From: an uncultured Tenacibaculum sp.
Lineage (GTDB): Bacteria > Bacteroidota > Bacteroidia > Flavobacteriales > Flavobacteriaceae
Assembly (NCBI RefSeq): GCF_947499065.1
Contig: NZ_CANMMT010000003.1
Span: forward strand, 62,001-126,000
Length of the DNA stretch: 64,000 bases
Direction of reading: 5' to 3'
Each line of letters opens with the position of its first letter. Within the stretch, counting starts at the first letter, position 1. Positions 19,473 to 29,400 of this stretch are shown here, one piece after another. The notes beneath the pieces were generated by a model. It ran no database searches. It saw only the letters and a list, made by a program, of their open reading frames with translations, and was not told the DNA's origin. A program made the translations under genes and the position numbers.

Positions 19473-19487
19473 ATAATAAAATTAAAA

Positions 19488-20879
19488 ATGAATAAAATAA
19501 AGTTTACAACAATATCTAAACAACAATTAGCAGATACAATTACTCCAGTAAGTTTGTATTTGAAAACAAGAGATAAATATGCAAATAGTTTATTGTTAGA
19601 AAGTTCAGATTATCATAGTAAAGAGAATAGTTACTCATTTTTATGTATTGAGCCTTTAATAACAATTAAAGCAGAAGGGAATGATATTTCATTTTCATAT
19701 CAAAAAAAGGAGTTAGAAAGAAAGGCTATAGATCGTAATTTTTATGATTATTTTGATAATTATAGTAGTTTGATAGATGTTGATTGTACTGAGGAAGTTA
19801 AATCGTTTAATGGCTTATATGGATATACAACTTTTGATGCTGTTCAATATTTTGAAACTATAAAATTGAATTCAAAAAAAGCACCATCAGAAATACCTAT
19901 GTTGCAGTATAGTTTCTTTCGATTTATAATTGCAATTAATCATTTTAAAAATGAAATGATTTTAATAGAGAATATTCCAGAAGGAGAAGAATCTCGATTG
20001 TCAGAAATCTCGAATTTGGCTAATTCACAATCCTTTGCAAAATATCAATTCAATTTTGAAGGAAGTGAAACTTCTAATATTACAGATGAAGATTTTAAAA
20101 ATAGTGTAACAAAAGCCAAAGAACATTGTAAAAGAGGAGATGTGTTTCAATTGGTGTTATCACGTCAGTTTCAACAAAAATTTAAAGGAGATGAGTTCAA
20201 TGTGTATAGAGCATTACGATCTATAAATCCATCACCGTATTTGTTTTATTTCGATTATGGAAGTTTTAAATTGATGGGCTCATCGCCAGAAGCTCAGATA
20301 AAAATTAATGCAAAAGAAGCTATTATAAATCCAATCGCAGGGACATTTAGAAGAACGGGAGACGATGCAAAAGATACTGAGTTGGCAAAAGAATTAGCAA
20401 ACGATCCTAAGGAAAATGCAGAACATGTAATGTTGGTAGATTTAGCTAGAAACGATTTGAGTAAGCACGCTACAAATGTTACAGTAGAAACCTATAAAGA
20501 AGTACAGTATTTTAGTCATGTAATTCATTTGGTATCTACGGTTACTGGGAAAATTACTGGAAATCCAATAGAAATTGTAGGAGATACTTTTCCTGCTGGA
20601 ACTTTAAGTGGTGCTCCAAAATACAAAGCAATGGAGTTGATAGATACATATGAAAATCAAACACGTGGATTTTATGGAGGTTGTGTTGGATTTATTGGTC
20701 TAAATGGAGATGTAAATCAGGCCATTGCAATACGTTCGTTTGTAAGTAAAAACAATACGTTGTTTTATCAAGCTGGAGCAGGAATAGTTATCAATTCAAA
20801 AGAAGAAAATGAGTTGCAGGAAGTAAATAATAAACTGGCAGCATTAAAGAAGGCTTTGGTGTTAGCGGAAGAAATATAA
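19488..20879 (+). CDS. trpE: Anthranilate synthase component I
   Basis: Converts chorismate to anthranilate with ammonia supplied by TrpG, the first step of tryptophan synthesis; 463 residues. The N-terminal Trp-binding signature LLES is at residues 36-39 (context NSLLLESSDYH), so the enzyme is expected to be feedback-inhibited by tryptophan. The chorismate-binding domain shows GDVFQLVLSRQF, PSPYLFYFDYG, SSPEAQ, PIAGTFRRTG, DLARNDLSKH and FPAGTLSGAPK. LLES and the trp context exclude PabB or isochorismate synthase. It starts 15 bases after the attenuator T-run, without a Shine-Dalgarno sequence. It is the first structural gene of the operon. Confidence 0.96.
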   Translation: MNKIKFTTISKQQLADTITPVSLYLKTRDKYANSLLLESSDYHSKENSYSFLCIEPLITIKAEGNDISFSYQKKELERKAIDRNFYDYFDNYSSLIDVDCTEEVKSFNGLYGYTTFDAVQYFETIKLNSKKAPSEIPMLQYSFFRFIIAINHFKNEMILIENIPEGEESRLSEISNLANSQSFAKYQFNFEGSETSNITDEDFKNSVTKAKEHCKRGDVFQLVLSRQFQQKFKGDEFNVYRALRSINPSPYLFYFDYGSFKLMGSSPEAQIKINAKEAIINPIAGTFRRTGDDAKDTELAKELANDPKENAEHVMLVDLARNDLSKHATNVTVETYKEVQYFSHVIHLVSTVTGKITGNPIEIVGDTFPAGTLSGAPKYKAMELIDTYENQTRGFYGGCVGFIGLNGDVNQAIAIRSFVSKNNTLFYQAGAGIVINSKEENELQEVNNKLAALKKALVLAEEI

Positions 20880-20948
20880 ATACACAGAAGAATTGATAAA
20901 AGAGATTCTTAATCTTACTATTCAATCTTTATTATACAACATAGAAAA

Positions 20949-21542
20949 ATGAAAATATTAATATTAGATAATTACGATTCGTTTACCTATAACTTGGTAC
21001 ACTATGTAGAAGATATAACAGGAGAATTACCTGACGTTTATCGTAATGATGAAATTTCAATTGATGAAATTAAAAATTACGATGCTATTATTTTATCGCC
21101 AGGTCCTGGAATTCCAAATGAGGCAGGTATTTTAAAAGAAACGATTAAAACTTACACAGGAAAGATTCCAATTTTTGGAGTGTGTTTAGGTTTACAGGCA
21201 ATCACAGAAGTTTTTGGCGGTGAATTAGAAAACTTAAATGATGTATTTCATGGAGTAGCTACAGAGATGAAAGTTTTAAAGGATGATTGTATCACTTTTA
21301 AAGATATTCCAGAAACATTTGAAGCAGCACGTTACCATTCATGGATTGCTTCGCATACAAATTTCCCAGAAGAATTAGAAATAACAGCTATTGATGATAA
21401 TGAAAGTATAATGGCATTGCGTCACAAAGTACATCATTTAGAAGCAGTACAATTTCACCCAGAAAGTATTTTAACACCAGAAGGGAAAAAGATGATTCAA
21501 AACTTTATTAATTCAGTTGAAAGTCTAAAGCTTCAAGCTTAA
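20949..21542 (+). CDS. trpG: Anthranilate synthase component II (glutamine amidotransferase)
   Basis: Class-I glutamine amidotransferase of 197 residues that delivers ammonia to TrpE. The catalytic triad is visible: Cys79 in GVCLGLQ, His170 and Glu172 in FHPES. The oxyanion loop PGPG is at 51-54. It is a stand-alone subunit, not fused to TrpD or TrpE. In many bacteria one such subunit also serves PabB in folate synthesis, and whether that is so here cannot be seen. It follows trpE after 69 bases, the largest gap in the operon, and precedes trpD by 10 bases. Confidence 0.95.
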   Translation: MKILILDNYDSFTYNLVHYVEDITGELPDVYRNDEISIDEIKNYDAIILSPGPGIPNEAGILKETIKTYTGKIPIFGVCLGLQAITEVFGGELENLNDVFHGVATEMKVLKDDCITFKDIPETFEAARYHSWIASHTNFPEELEITAIDDNESIMALRHKVHHLEAVQFHPESILTPEGKKMIQNFINSVESLKLQA

Positions 21543-21552
21543 AGCCATTGAA

Positions 21553-22539
21553 ATGAAAAAAATATTAAATACGCTTTTCGAACAAAAACGATTGACTAAA
21601 GAACAATCGAAAGAAGTACTTATAAATATAGCTCAAGAAAAATATAATGCGTCTCAAATAGCTGCATTTATTACAGTATTTTTGATGCGTCCAGTTTCTG
21701 TAGATGAATTATCTGGATTTAGAGAAGCTTTATTGGAATTAGCCATAAAAGTTGATTTGTCAGATTTTAATACTATTGATTTATGTGGTACAGGAGGAGA
21801 TGGAAAAAATACATTTAACATTTCAACTCTAACTTCATTTATTGTTGCAGGAACAGGAAACAAAGTGGCCAAGCATGGTAATTATGGAGTATCGTCTGCT
21901 TCTGGATCATCTAATATGTTGGAGTTTTTAGGGTACCAATTTACTAATGATGAATCAGTATTAAAACAACAGTTAGATGAAGCAAATATTTGTTTTTTAC
22001 ACGCTCCATTATTCCATCCAGCAATGAAGGTGGTAGCTCCAATACGAAGAGAGTTGGGAGTAAAAACGTTTTTTAATATGTTAGGTCCTTTAGTAAATCC
22101 GAGTGCGCCACAAAATCAATTAGTGGGGGTGTTCAATTTAGAGGTTGCTAGAGTATATAATTATATGTTGCAACAGTCCAGTGTAAATTACGGAGTGGTA
22201 CATGCATTAGATGGTTATGATGAGATTTCATTAACAGGTGATTTCAAATTGTTTACTAAAGAAGCAGAGCAACAAATTTCGCCATCAGATTTAGGTCAAA
22301 AGCAAATATTACAATCAGATATTTTTGGAGGAGACACAGTAGCAGAAGCAGCGAAAATATTTGTAGATATTATTAACGGAAAAGGAACAGAACAACAAAA
22401 TAATGTAGTGTTAACAAATACAGCATTTGCATTAAAAACATTTGATAAAAATAAGAGTTTTGAAGTTGCTTTTGAAGAAGCAAAAGATTCATTGTTTGGA
22501 TTAAAAGCAAAAAAATCATTAGAAAAACTAGTAAGTTAA
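21553..22539 (+). CDS. trpD: Anthranilate phosphoribosyltransferase
   Basis: Transfers the phosphoribosyl group of PRPP to anthranilate (second step of the pathway); 328 residues. It has the helical N-terminal domain and the PRPP/Mg motif CGTGGDG (78-84), the anthranilate-binding segment KHGNYGVSSASGSSNMLE (about 107-124) and the HPAMKVVAPIRRELGVKTFFN region with the substrate-contacting arginine. Length and motifs are normal for the enzyme; the thymidine phosphorylase relatives lack this context. It begins 10 bases after trpG and ends one base before trpC begins, so translation is coupled. Confidence 0.95.
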   Translation: MKKILNTLFEQKRLTKEQSKEVLINIAQEKYNASQIAAFITVFLMRPVSVDELSGFREALLELAIKVDLSDFNTIDLCGTGGDGKNTFNISTLTSFIVAGTGNKVAKHGNYGVSSASGSSNMLEFLGYQFTNDESVLKQQLDEANICFLHAPLFHPAMKVVAPIRRELGVKTFFNMLGPLVNPSAPQNQLVGVFNLEVARVYNYMLQQSSVNYGVVHALDGYDEISLTGDFKLFTKEAEQQISPSDLGQKQILQSDIFGGDTVAEAAKIFVDIINGKGTEQQNNVVLTNTAFALKTFDKNKSFEVAFEEAKDSLFGLKAKKSLEKLVS

Positions 22540-22540
22540 A

Positions 22541-23329
22541 ATGACAATTTTAGATAAAATAATAGCGTTTAAAAAAACAGAAGTAGCAAAAATAAAAGCT
22601 GAAGTTCCTGTTAAGAAGTTGGTGGAGAGTCCAAACTTTAAAAATTCATCATTTTCATTAAAAAAATCTTTATTACAAGTTGGTTCAACAGGAATCATTG
22701 CTGAGTTTAAACGTCAATCGCCGTCAAAAGGAATTATAAACGATAAGGCTACAGTTGTAGAAGTTACAGAAGGGTATTTAGATGCTAATGTAGCAGCGCA
22801 ATCTATTTTAACCGATACTTCTTTTTTTGGAGGTTCTATGGCAGATTTATTAGAAGCTAGAACAGTAAATCAAGTAAAACCAATTTTAAGAAAAGATTTT
22901 ATTGTAGATGGTTTTCAAATTGTAGAAGCAAAAGCTATTGGAGCAGATGTAGTATTGTTGATAGCTGCTTGTTTAACCAAACAAGAATTGAAAAACTATG
23001 GACAGTTAGCGTCAGATTTAGGTTTGGAAGTTTTGTATGAGGTACATACACAAGAAGATTTAGATAAAATAAATGACTTAGATAATAAGATTATTGGTAT
23101 TAATAATCGAAATCTTAAAACTTTCGAAGTTGATTTAGAACATTCGATAAAGTTGGCAGGTCAAATTCCAGATACAGCTCTAAAAGTTTCAGAAAGTGGA
23201 ATTTCAGATCCAAGAATTATTACTGGATTAAAAGAGCATGGATTTCAAGGTTTCTTAATAGGAGAAAACTTCATGAAAACAGAAAATCCAGGTGAGGCAT
23301 GTAAAGAATTTATCAGCCAAATTAGATAG
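22541..23329 (+). CDS. trpC: Indole-3-glycerol-phosphate synthase
   Basis: Closes the indole ring by decarboxylating CdRP; 262-residue (beta/alpha)8 barrel. Catalytic features: EFKRQSPSKG (Glu and Lys near residues 54-56), LRKDFI with the general-acid Lys (about 117), GINNRNLKTF (about 187) and SESGI with the phosphate loop. It is a monofunctional enzyme, since trpF is separate downstream. It begins one base after trpD. Only four bases separate its stop from the unknown gene that interrupts the pathway genes. Confidence 0.95.
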   Translation: MTILDKIIAFKKTEVAKIKAEVPVKKLVESPNFKNSSFSLKKSLLQVGSTGIIAEFKRQSPSKGIINDKATVVEVTEGYLDANVAAQSILTDTSFFGGSMADLLEARTVNQVKPILRKDFIVDGFQIVEAKAIGADVVLLIAACLTKQELKNYGQLASDLGLEVLYEVHTQEDLDKINDLDNKIIGINNRNLKTFEVDLEHSIKLAGQIPDTALKVSESGISDPRIITGLKEHGFQGFLIGENFMKTENPGEACKEFISQIR

Positions 23330-23333
23330 TAAT

Positions 23334-23840
23334 ATGAAAGTTGAGGATTATCTAATTAAAGATTGGGAAGAGAGGGAAACTGGAGTTTTTTTAAAAGAAA
23401 ATGAGGATTGGATACTAATAAAAAGTATTCCTGTAGATTTTCAAGTTGATGGGTATAAGCTTTTAAGAAAAAAGTACCTTAAAGAAAGAAGAGAAAATAC
23501 TAATAAATCATTAAAAAAGGTTTTAGAATTAAAGCGTTTGAAGTTTGAAGAGCCTGTAGGGTTTAAGTTCATGTCTCCTTTTGAATTTTTAAAATGGTCT
23601 GAAAAAGAATATGGTTGTTTTGAATTTCAAGATGATATAGAAGATGAATTGTTTTATGGTGTGATTCAAAAGTCAAAAGAAAAAAGTTTTTTTATTGATT
23701 TTATAAAATCTGATGGAACTGTGGATTTAGATTTTGATTTTGAATTTTCTGAAGAAGATATTAGGGTAATCTCCTTCGGTTCAGATTACTTTGAATCTAT
23801 AAGTTTGTTGTATAAATCAAATAAATTAAAATCTGTATGA
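23334..23840 (+). CDS. Unknown acidic protein embedded in the trp operon
   Basis: A 168-residue soluble protein with no signal peptide or membrane segment. It begins MKVEDYLIKDWEERETG, is rich in Glu, Asp, Lys, Phe and Tyr, and ends with a segment around RVISFGSDYFESISLLY. I recognise no catalytic motif or known family; the style recalls small hypothetical or immunity-like alpha/beta proteins, which is only an impression. An earlier in-frame ATG (23292) would overlap trpC and is not preferred. It starts 4 bases after trpC, and its stop overlaps the trpF start as ATGA, so it is translated as part of the operon. Base composition matches its neighbours. Whether it has a tryptophan-related job is unknown. 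Confidence 0.85.
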   Translation: MKVEDYLIKDWEERETGVFLKENEDWILIKSIPVDFQVDGYKLLRKKYLKERRENTNKSLKKVLELKRLKFEEPVGFKFMSPFEFLKWSEKEYGCFEFQDDIEDELFYGVIQKSKEKSFFIDFIKSDGTVDLDFDFEFSEEDIRVISFGSDYFESISLLYKSNKLKSV

Positions 23841-24460
23841 AACTTAAAGTATGTGGAATGAAATATGTAGAAAATATCCAGCAAGTAGCAGGTTTACAGC
23901 CAGACTATTTAGGATTCATTTTTTACGATAAATCAAAAAGAAATTTTGAAGGAATTATTCCACAATTACCTAAAGGTATTAAGAAAACTGGGGTTTTTGT
24001 AAATGAGTATTTAGAAATAGTAATTTCTCTTGTTGAAGAATATAAGCTAGAAGCAATTCAGTTACATGGAGATGAATCAGTAACTTATATTGAAAGTTTA
24101 AAAGAGCATTTACCGAAGGTTGAACTTATTAAAGTTTTTGGAATTAAAGACGAATTTGACTTTGAAATACTAAAACCATACGAGGTAGTTGTTGATTACT
24201 TCTTGTTTGATACTAAAGGGAAAGAAAGAGGAGGTAATGGAGTTACATTCGATTGGACGGTCTTAAAAAAATACAATTCAACAAAACCGTTTTTTTTAAG
24301 CGGAGGTATTGGATTGGAAGAAATTAAAGAAGTACAAAATATTATTAAAACAGATTTACCAATTTATGCACTAGACGTAAATAGTAAGTTTGAAAAAGAA
24401 GCTGGTTTAAAATCGGTTAAAAAAATAAAGAAATTTAAAAATGAAATTTCAACCAACTAA
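23837..24460 (+). CDS. trpF: Phosphoribosylanthranilate isomerase
   Basis: Isomerises PRA to CdRP, the step before TrpC; 207 residues forming a compact (beta/alpha)8 barrel. The N-terminus KVCGMKY contains the catalytic Cys, QLHGDES is the usual strand-3 motif, and the C-terminal part has the catalytic Asp ([17 protein letters not shown]) and the phosphate loop LSGGIG, with ALDVNSKFE near the end. It overlaps the preceding unknown gene by four bases (ATGA) and the following trpB by 20 bases, so the chain of coupled genes is unbroken. Confidence 0.95.
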   Translation: MKLKVCGMKYVENIQQVAGLQPDYLGFIFYDKSKRNFEGIIPQLPKGIKKTGVFVNEYLEIVISLVEEYKLEAIQLHGDESVTYIESLKEHLPKVELIKVFGIKDEFDFEILKPYEVVVDYFLFDTKGKERGGNGVTFDWTVLKKYNSTKPFFLSGGIGLEEIKEVQNIIKTDLPIYALDVNSKFEKEAGLKSVKKIKKFKNEISTN

Positions 24461-25619
24461 AGAAGGATATTACGGACAGTTTGGAGGAGCATTTATTCCA
24501 GAATTATTACATCCAAATGTAAAAGAGTTAGAAGATAATTATTTGAAGATTCTTAGTTCAGAAGCTTTTCAAAAAGAATATAAAGATTTGTTGCAACATT
24601 ATGTTGGAAGACCAAGTCCATTGTATTTAGCAAAACGATTGTCTGAAAAATATGGAGCTACTATTTATTTAAAACGCGAAGATTTAAACCATACTGGAGC
24701 TCATAAAGTGAATAATACTATAGGGCAAATTTTGGTAGCAAAGCACTTAGGAAAAACTAAAATTATAGCTGAAACTGGTGCAGGACAGCATGGTGTTGCA
24801 ACAGCTACAGTATGTGCGTTAATGGATTTAGAATGTGTGGTTTTTATGGGAGAAACCGATATTAAGCGCCAGGCTCCGAATGTAGCTCGTATGAAAATGT
24901 TAGGAGCAAAAGTAGTTCCAGCTACTAGTGGTAGTAAAACATTAAAAGATGCAACCAATGAAGCAATTCGTTATTGGATTCAAAACCCAGAAACGTATTA
25001 TTTAATAGGATCTGTAGTTGGTCCGCACCCATATCCAGATATGGTAGCACGTTTGCAAGCGGTAATTTCAGAAGAAATGAAATCCCAATTAAAAGAACAA
25101 ACAGGAAAAGAAAATCCAGATACGGTAATAGCTTGTGTTGGAGGAGGATCAAATGCAGCTGGAGCTTTTTATCATTATTTAGATGATGAAGAAGTGGAAC
25201 TAATAGCAGTAGAAGCAGCAGGATTAGGAGTTAATTCAGGAGAAAGTGCAGCAACTTCACAATTAGGAGAGGTAGGAGTAATACATGGAAGTAAAACAAT
25301 TTTGATGCAAGACGAGTATGGCCAAATAGTAGAGCCTTATTCTATTTCAGCAGGATTAGATTATCCTGGGGTTGGTCCTTTGCATGCATATTTACATGAA
25401 ACAAGCAGAGCTAAGTTTATGAATGCAACTGATAAAGAAGCCTTAGAAGCAGCTTATGAGTTAACAAAAATTGAAGGAATAATTCCTGCATTAGAAAGTG
25501 CACATGCTTTAGCTGTTTTACCTAAAATGAATTTAAAAAAAGAACAAACCATTATTATTAATTTATCAGGTAGAGGAGATAAAGATTTAGAAACTTATAT
25601 TAAGCATTTAGAGGAGTAA
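24441..25619 (+). CDS. trpB: Tryptophan synthase beta subunit
   Basis: PLP enzyme joining indole and serine to give tryptophan; 392 residues, normal for TrpB1. Motifs: GGAFIPELL near the start, PLP-lysine Lys89 in [10 protein letters not shown], the catalytic Glu111 in AETGAGQHG, the phosphate-binding [10 protein letters not shown] (about 230-239) and a C-terminal SGRGDKD. The alpha-subunit contact segment (VFMGETDI) is present, so it should form the usual complex with TrpA with indole channelling. It starts inside the end of trpF and is followed by trpA after two bases. Confidence 0.97.
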   Translation: MKFQPTKEGYYGQFGGAFIPELLHPNVKELEDNYLKILSSEAFQKEYKDLLQHYVGRPSPLYLAKRLSEKYGATIYLKREDLNHTGAHKVNNTIGQILVAKHLGKTKIIAETGAGQHGVATATVCALMDLECVVFMGETDIKRQAPNVARMKMLGAKVVPATSGSKTLKDATNEAIRYWIQNPETYYLIGSVVGPHPYPDMVARLQAVISEEMKSQLKEQTGKENPDTVIACVGGGSNAAGAFYHYLDDEEVELIAVEAAGLGVNSGESAATSQLGEVGVIHGSKTILMQDEYGQIVEPYSISAGLDYPGVGPLHAYLHETSRAKFMNATDKEALEAAYELTKIEGIIPALESAHALAVLPKMNLKKEQTIIINLSGRGDKDLETYIKHLEE

Positions 25620-25621
25620 TC

Positions 25622-26389
25622 ATGAATTCAGTAAAAAGTATATTTCAAGAGAAAAGTCAAAATCTATTATCTATTTTCTTTACAGCAGGTTTTCCAAAGC
25701 TAGATGATACAACTAAAATAATAGACGAGCTAAGTTCAAGTGGTGTCGATTTTATAGAAGTAGGTTTACCATATTCAGACCCATTAGCCGACGGACCAAC
25801 AATACAACACAGTAGTTCAGTAGCATTGAATAATGGAATTAACTTAGATGTGATATTTGAGCAATTAATGGCTATTAAAGACACTAATAAGACACCGTTA
25901 GTTTTAATGGGATATTTGAATCAAATTATAAAATATGGAGAGCATGAATTTTGTCAGAAGGTAAAAGAATGTGGTATAGATACTGTGATTATTCCAGATT
26001 TACCAATGATTGAATATGAGAATCATTACAATGAATTGTTTGATAGTTACGGAATTACCAATGTGTTTTTAATAACACCACATACGTCAGAAGAAAGAAT
26101 TCGTAAGATAGACTCTCTAACAAACGCATTTATTTATGTAGTAGCATCTGCTTCAATAACAGGAGCAAAAGGAGAAATTTCTCAACAACAAATAGATTAT
26201 TTTAATCGAATAAATGCCATGAATTTACAAAGTAAATTAATTGTTGGTTTTGGAATTTCAGATCATAAAACATTTACTACAGCTTGTGATTATATGAATG
26301 GAGCAATTATCGGTTCGGCATTTATAAAAGAGTTGAAGGAAAATGGGGTTGACAATATTTCAGCCTTTATTTCAGGGATAAAAAATTAA
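25622..26389 (+). CDS. trpA: Tryptophan synthase alpha subunit
   Basis: Cleaves indole-3-glycerol phosphate to indole inside the alpha/beta complex; 255 residues, TIM barrel. The catalytic acids are Glu46 (FIEVGLPYSDP) and Asp57 (PLADGPTIQ); the phosphate site includes GFGIS and GAIIGSAF near the C-terminus. It is the last gene of the trp operon. No strong terminator follows; only a weak TTAAGAA/TTCTTAA dyad lies in the 74 bases before the protease gene, so some read-through is possible. Confidence 0.96.
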   Translation: MNSVKSIFQEKSQNLLSIFFTAGFPKLDDTTKIIDELSSSGVDFIEVGLPYSDPLADGPTIQHSSSVALNNGINLDVIFEQLMAIKDTNKTPLVLMGYLNQIIKYGEHEFCQKVKECGIDTVIIPDLPMIEYENHYNELFDSYGITNVFLITPHTSEERIRKIDSLTNAFIYVVASASITGAKGEISQQQIDYFNRINAMNLQSKLIVGFGISDHKTFTTACDYMNGAIIGSAFIKELKENGVDNISAFISGIKN

Positions 26390-26429
26390 CTGTTAAGAAA
26401 AACTTAAAATTCTTAAAGGCATTATTGAA

Positions 26430-26454
26430 TGTTATAAATTAGTAGTTTATAACA
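26430..26454 (+). promoter_or_regulatory. Inverted repeat just upstream of the tricorn-like protease
   Basis: TGTTATAAA, 7-base spacer, TTTATAACA: a perfect 9-bp dyad that ends 9 bases before the ATG at 26464. There is no T-run, so termination is unlikely. It could be an operator for a dimeric regulator or a 5' leader hairpin. Confidence 0.4.
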
Positions 26455-26463
26455 CAAACAATA

Positions 26464-29400
26464 ATGTCTAAGAAACCTTTTTCCATACTAGCAGCATTTT
26501 TATGCTCCAGCTTTTTAGTAGCTCAAAACACTTTTATTCGAAAACCAGAAATAAGTCCAGATGCATCTCAAATGGCATTTTCATACCAAGGAGATATTTG
26601 GACTTATAATTTTGGAAACCAACAACAAACAAGACTTACTATTCATAAAGCTTATGAAAGTAACCCAGTTTGGAATACAAACGGAACTGAAATTGCTTTT
26701 TCTTCAAACAGAAAAGGTAATGATAACATTTTTACAACTTCAATAAAAGGAGGTGTACCTAAACAATTAACATATTACCCAACAGCTAATATTCCAACTA
26801 ATTGGACTAAAGATGGGGATGTGTTATTTAATACAAGGAGAGTTTATAGAGGCCCAGAATGGGATGGACAAATGTATTCTGTTAATCAAAAAGGAGGAAC
26901 TCCAAGCAGATTGTTAACAGCATATGGAGAAGATGCTCAATTATCACCAAATGGAAAGTTTATAGCTTTTGTAAAAGGAGCTTGTCGAATTGCTCGTGAG
27001 GACTATTCAGGTTCTGCACAAAGAGATATTTGGATTTATAATGTACAAACAAAAAAGTACAACCAAATAACAACAAGTAATAAAAATGATCATTCACCAG
27101 CTTGGGATGCTGCTGGAAATTTATATTATATAGGAGCTAAAAGCGGTCGCTATAATATTTATAAGCAATCAATTACTGCAAACGGAACAATAAGTGGGGC
27201 AGCTACTCAATTAACATCACATAAAAAAGATGGAGTTCGTACATTTTCAGTAAGTAACAATGGAACAATTGTTTACTTAAGTGGAATGAATATTTTTAAA
27301 TTAGAAAACGGAAAGGCTCAAAAAATTAATTTAAAAATTTATTCAGATAATCGTTTTGAACAAGAAATAACCAATACTGTATCAAATAAGATAACTGGTT
27401 ATGCAGTATCTCCCGATGGTAAAAAAGTTGCGATGGAGATTAACGGAGAAATTTTTGTTAAAGAAAATAACAAAGAAAAGAAGCGCTCTAACAATGTAAG
27501 TAAACATCCTTTTAGAGACCGTAGCCCACAATGGTTAGATGATAAAACGGTTGTTTTTATGTCAGATAGAGATGGGCATTATGAATTATATAGTGTAGTT
27601 TCAAAGGATACTTTGGTAGGATTACAAAGAAGTTTAAAAACGAAAGTAACTAAATTAACATCGAGTAAAGAAGATGTTGATAACCCAATAGTATCACCTA
27701 ATGGAAAAAAGATAGCTTATCAAGTAGGAAGAGGTACTTTAATGATTGCTGATATCAAAGATGGAAAAATTGTTAAACCACAAGTATATTCAGATTCATG
27801 GGCGCCAACTGAAGATTTTTCTTGGAGTCCAGATAGTAAGTATATCGCATATTCTCAAGAAGATTTAGATTTTGATAGTGAAATATTTATCCAATCAGTA
27901 GCAGATAAAAGCAAAAAAATGAATGTTTCTATGCACCCTCGTAGTGATAGAAGTCCTGTTTGGAGTGCTGATGGAAAGAAATTAGCTTTTATTTCTAATA
28001 GAAATGGAATTAATTATGATGTATGGATGGTATGGTTGCAAAAAGAAGATTGGGAAAAATCAAAAGTAGATCATAAAGAAGGAGCATATTACCCAGAAAA
28101 GAAAGAAGATAAAAAATCTGGTAAAAAAGGAAAGAAAGATAAAAAGAAGAAAAAAGTAAACGTAAAGATAGATTCTGATAGAATTTTTGATCGTTTAGTA
28201 CAAGTAACTTCTTTACAAGATAATGAGTTCGGACCAATGTTTAGTGCCGATAGTGAATTTATCTACTTTTCAGCAACAAACCCAGCAACTAAAAAGAGAG
28301 GTTTGTACAAGATTAAGTGGGATGGAACTAAATCTAAAGCAATAAAAGGAGTGTCAAGAGCAGGAGGTTTCACTTTAAATAACAATAAAGCTTACTTTGT
28401 TTCAGGAGGGAAATTAAAACAAATGAATACTAAATCTGATAAGGTAACAGGTTTACCACATTCAGCTACCTATACTGTAAATAAAGAAAAAGAGCATGTT
28501 CAAGTTTTTGATGAAGGAATAAGAGCTTTAACAGCTGGTTTCTATGATCCAGAGTTTCACGGATATGATTGGAAAGGTTTAGTTAAAAAGTATAGACCTT
28601 GGGTATTATCAGCATCAACATATCAAGATTATGCATATATGTATAACTTGTTATTAGGGCAATTAAATGCAAGTCATATGGGGTATTTTGCAAGAAATAC
28701 ACCTAAAAATAAAAGTGAAAAAATTGGATTACTAGGTTTAGAAGTAGAAAATGCTAAAGACGGAGCTCGTGTAAAATATGTTTTAAATAATACAGTAGCT
28801 AGTAAATCGAAAAGTAAATTAAATGTTGGAGATGTAATCACTCATGTAAATGGACAAAAAGTTCAAAAGGATACAAACTTTTATAGCTTGTTAAAGAATA
28901 CTCAAGCAAATGAAGTCTTATTAACTTTAAAAGGAGGTAAAGAAATAGTTATTCGTCCACAAAGTTCAATTAGAAGAGCACAATATGAGGCATGGATTGA
29001 GTCTAGAAAAAAGCTAGTAGATAAATATTCAAATGGACAATTAGGATATATCCATATTCAAGGGATGAATACTCCAAGTTTTGAACGTTTTGAAAGAGAA
29101 TTAAAAGCAAGTGGATATGGAAAAAAAGGAATTGTAATTGATGTTCGTTATAACGGAGGTGGATGGACTACAGACCGATTAATGGCAGTGTTAAATGTAG
29201 ACCAACATGCATATACAATACCAAGAGGAGCAGCAAAAAGCTTAAAGAACAATAAAAAGTTTTCAAAAAACTATCCATTTAATGAACGTGCAATTTTATC
29301 TGTAAATACAAAGCCAGTTGTAGCTTTATGTAATGAGAACAGTTATTCAAATGCAGAAATCTTTTCACATGCATTTAAGAACTTAGGATTAGGAAAGTTA

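Noticed and set aside
28081-28170. Poly-lysine region of the tricorn-like gene as a frameshift or assembly error
   Set aside because: The frame stays open and propeller blades continue in the same frame on both sides, so an in-frame insert is simpler.
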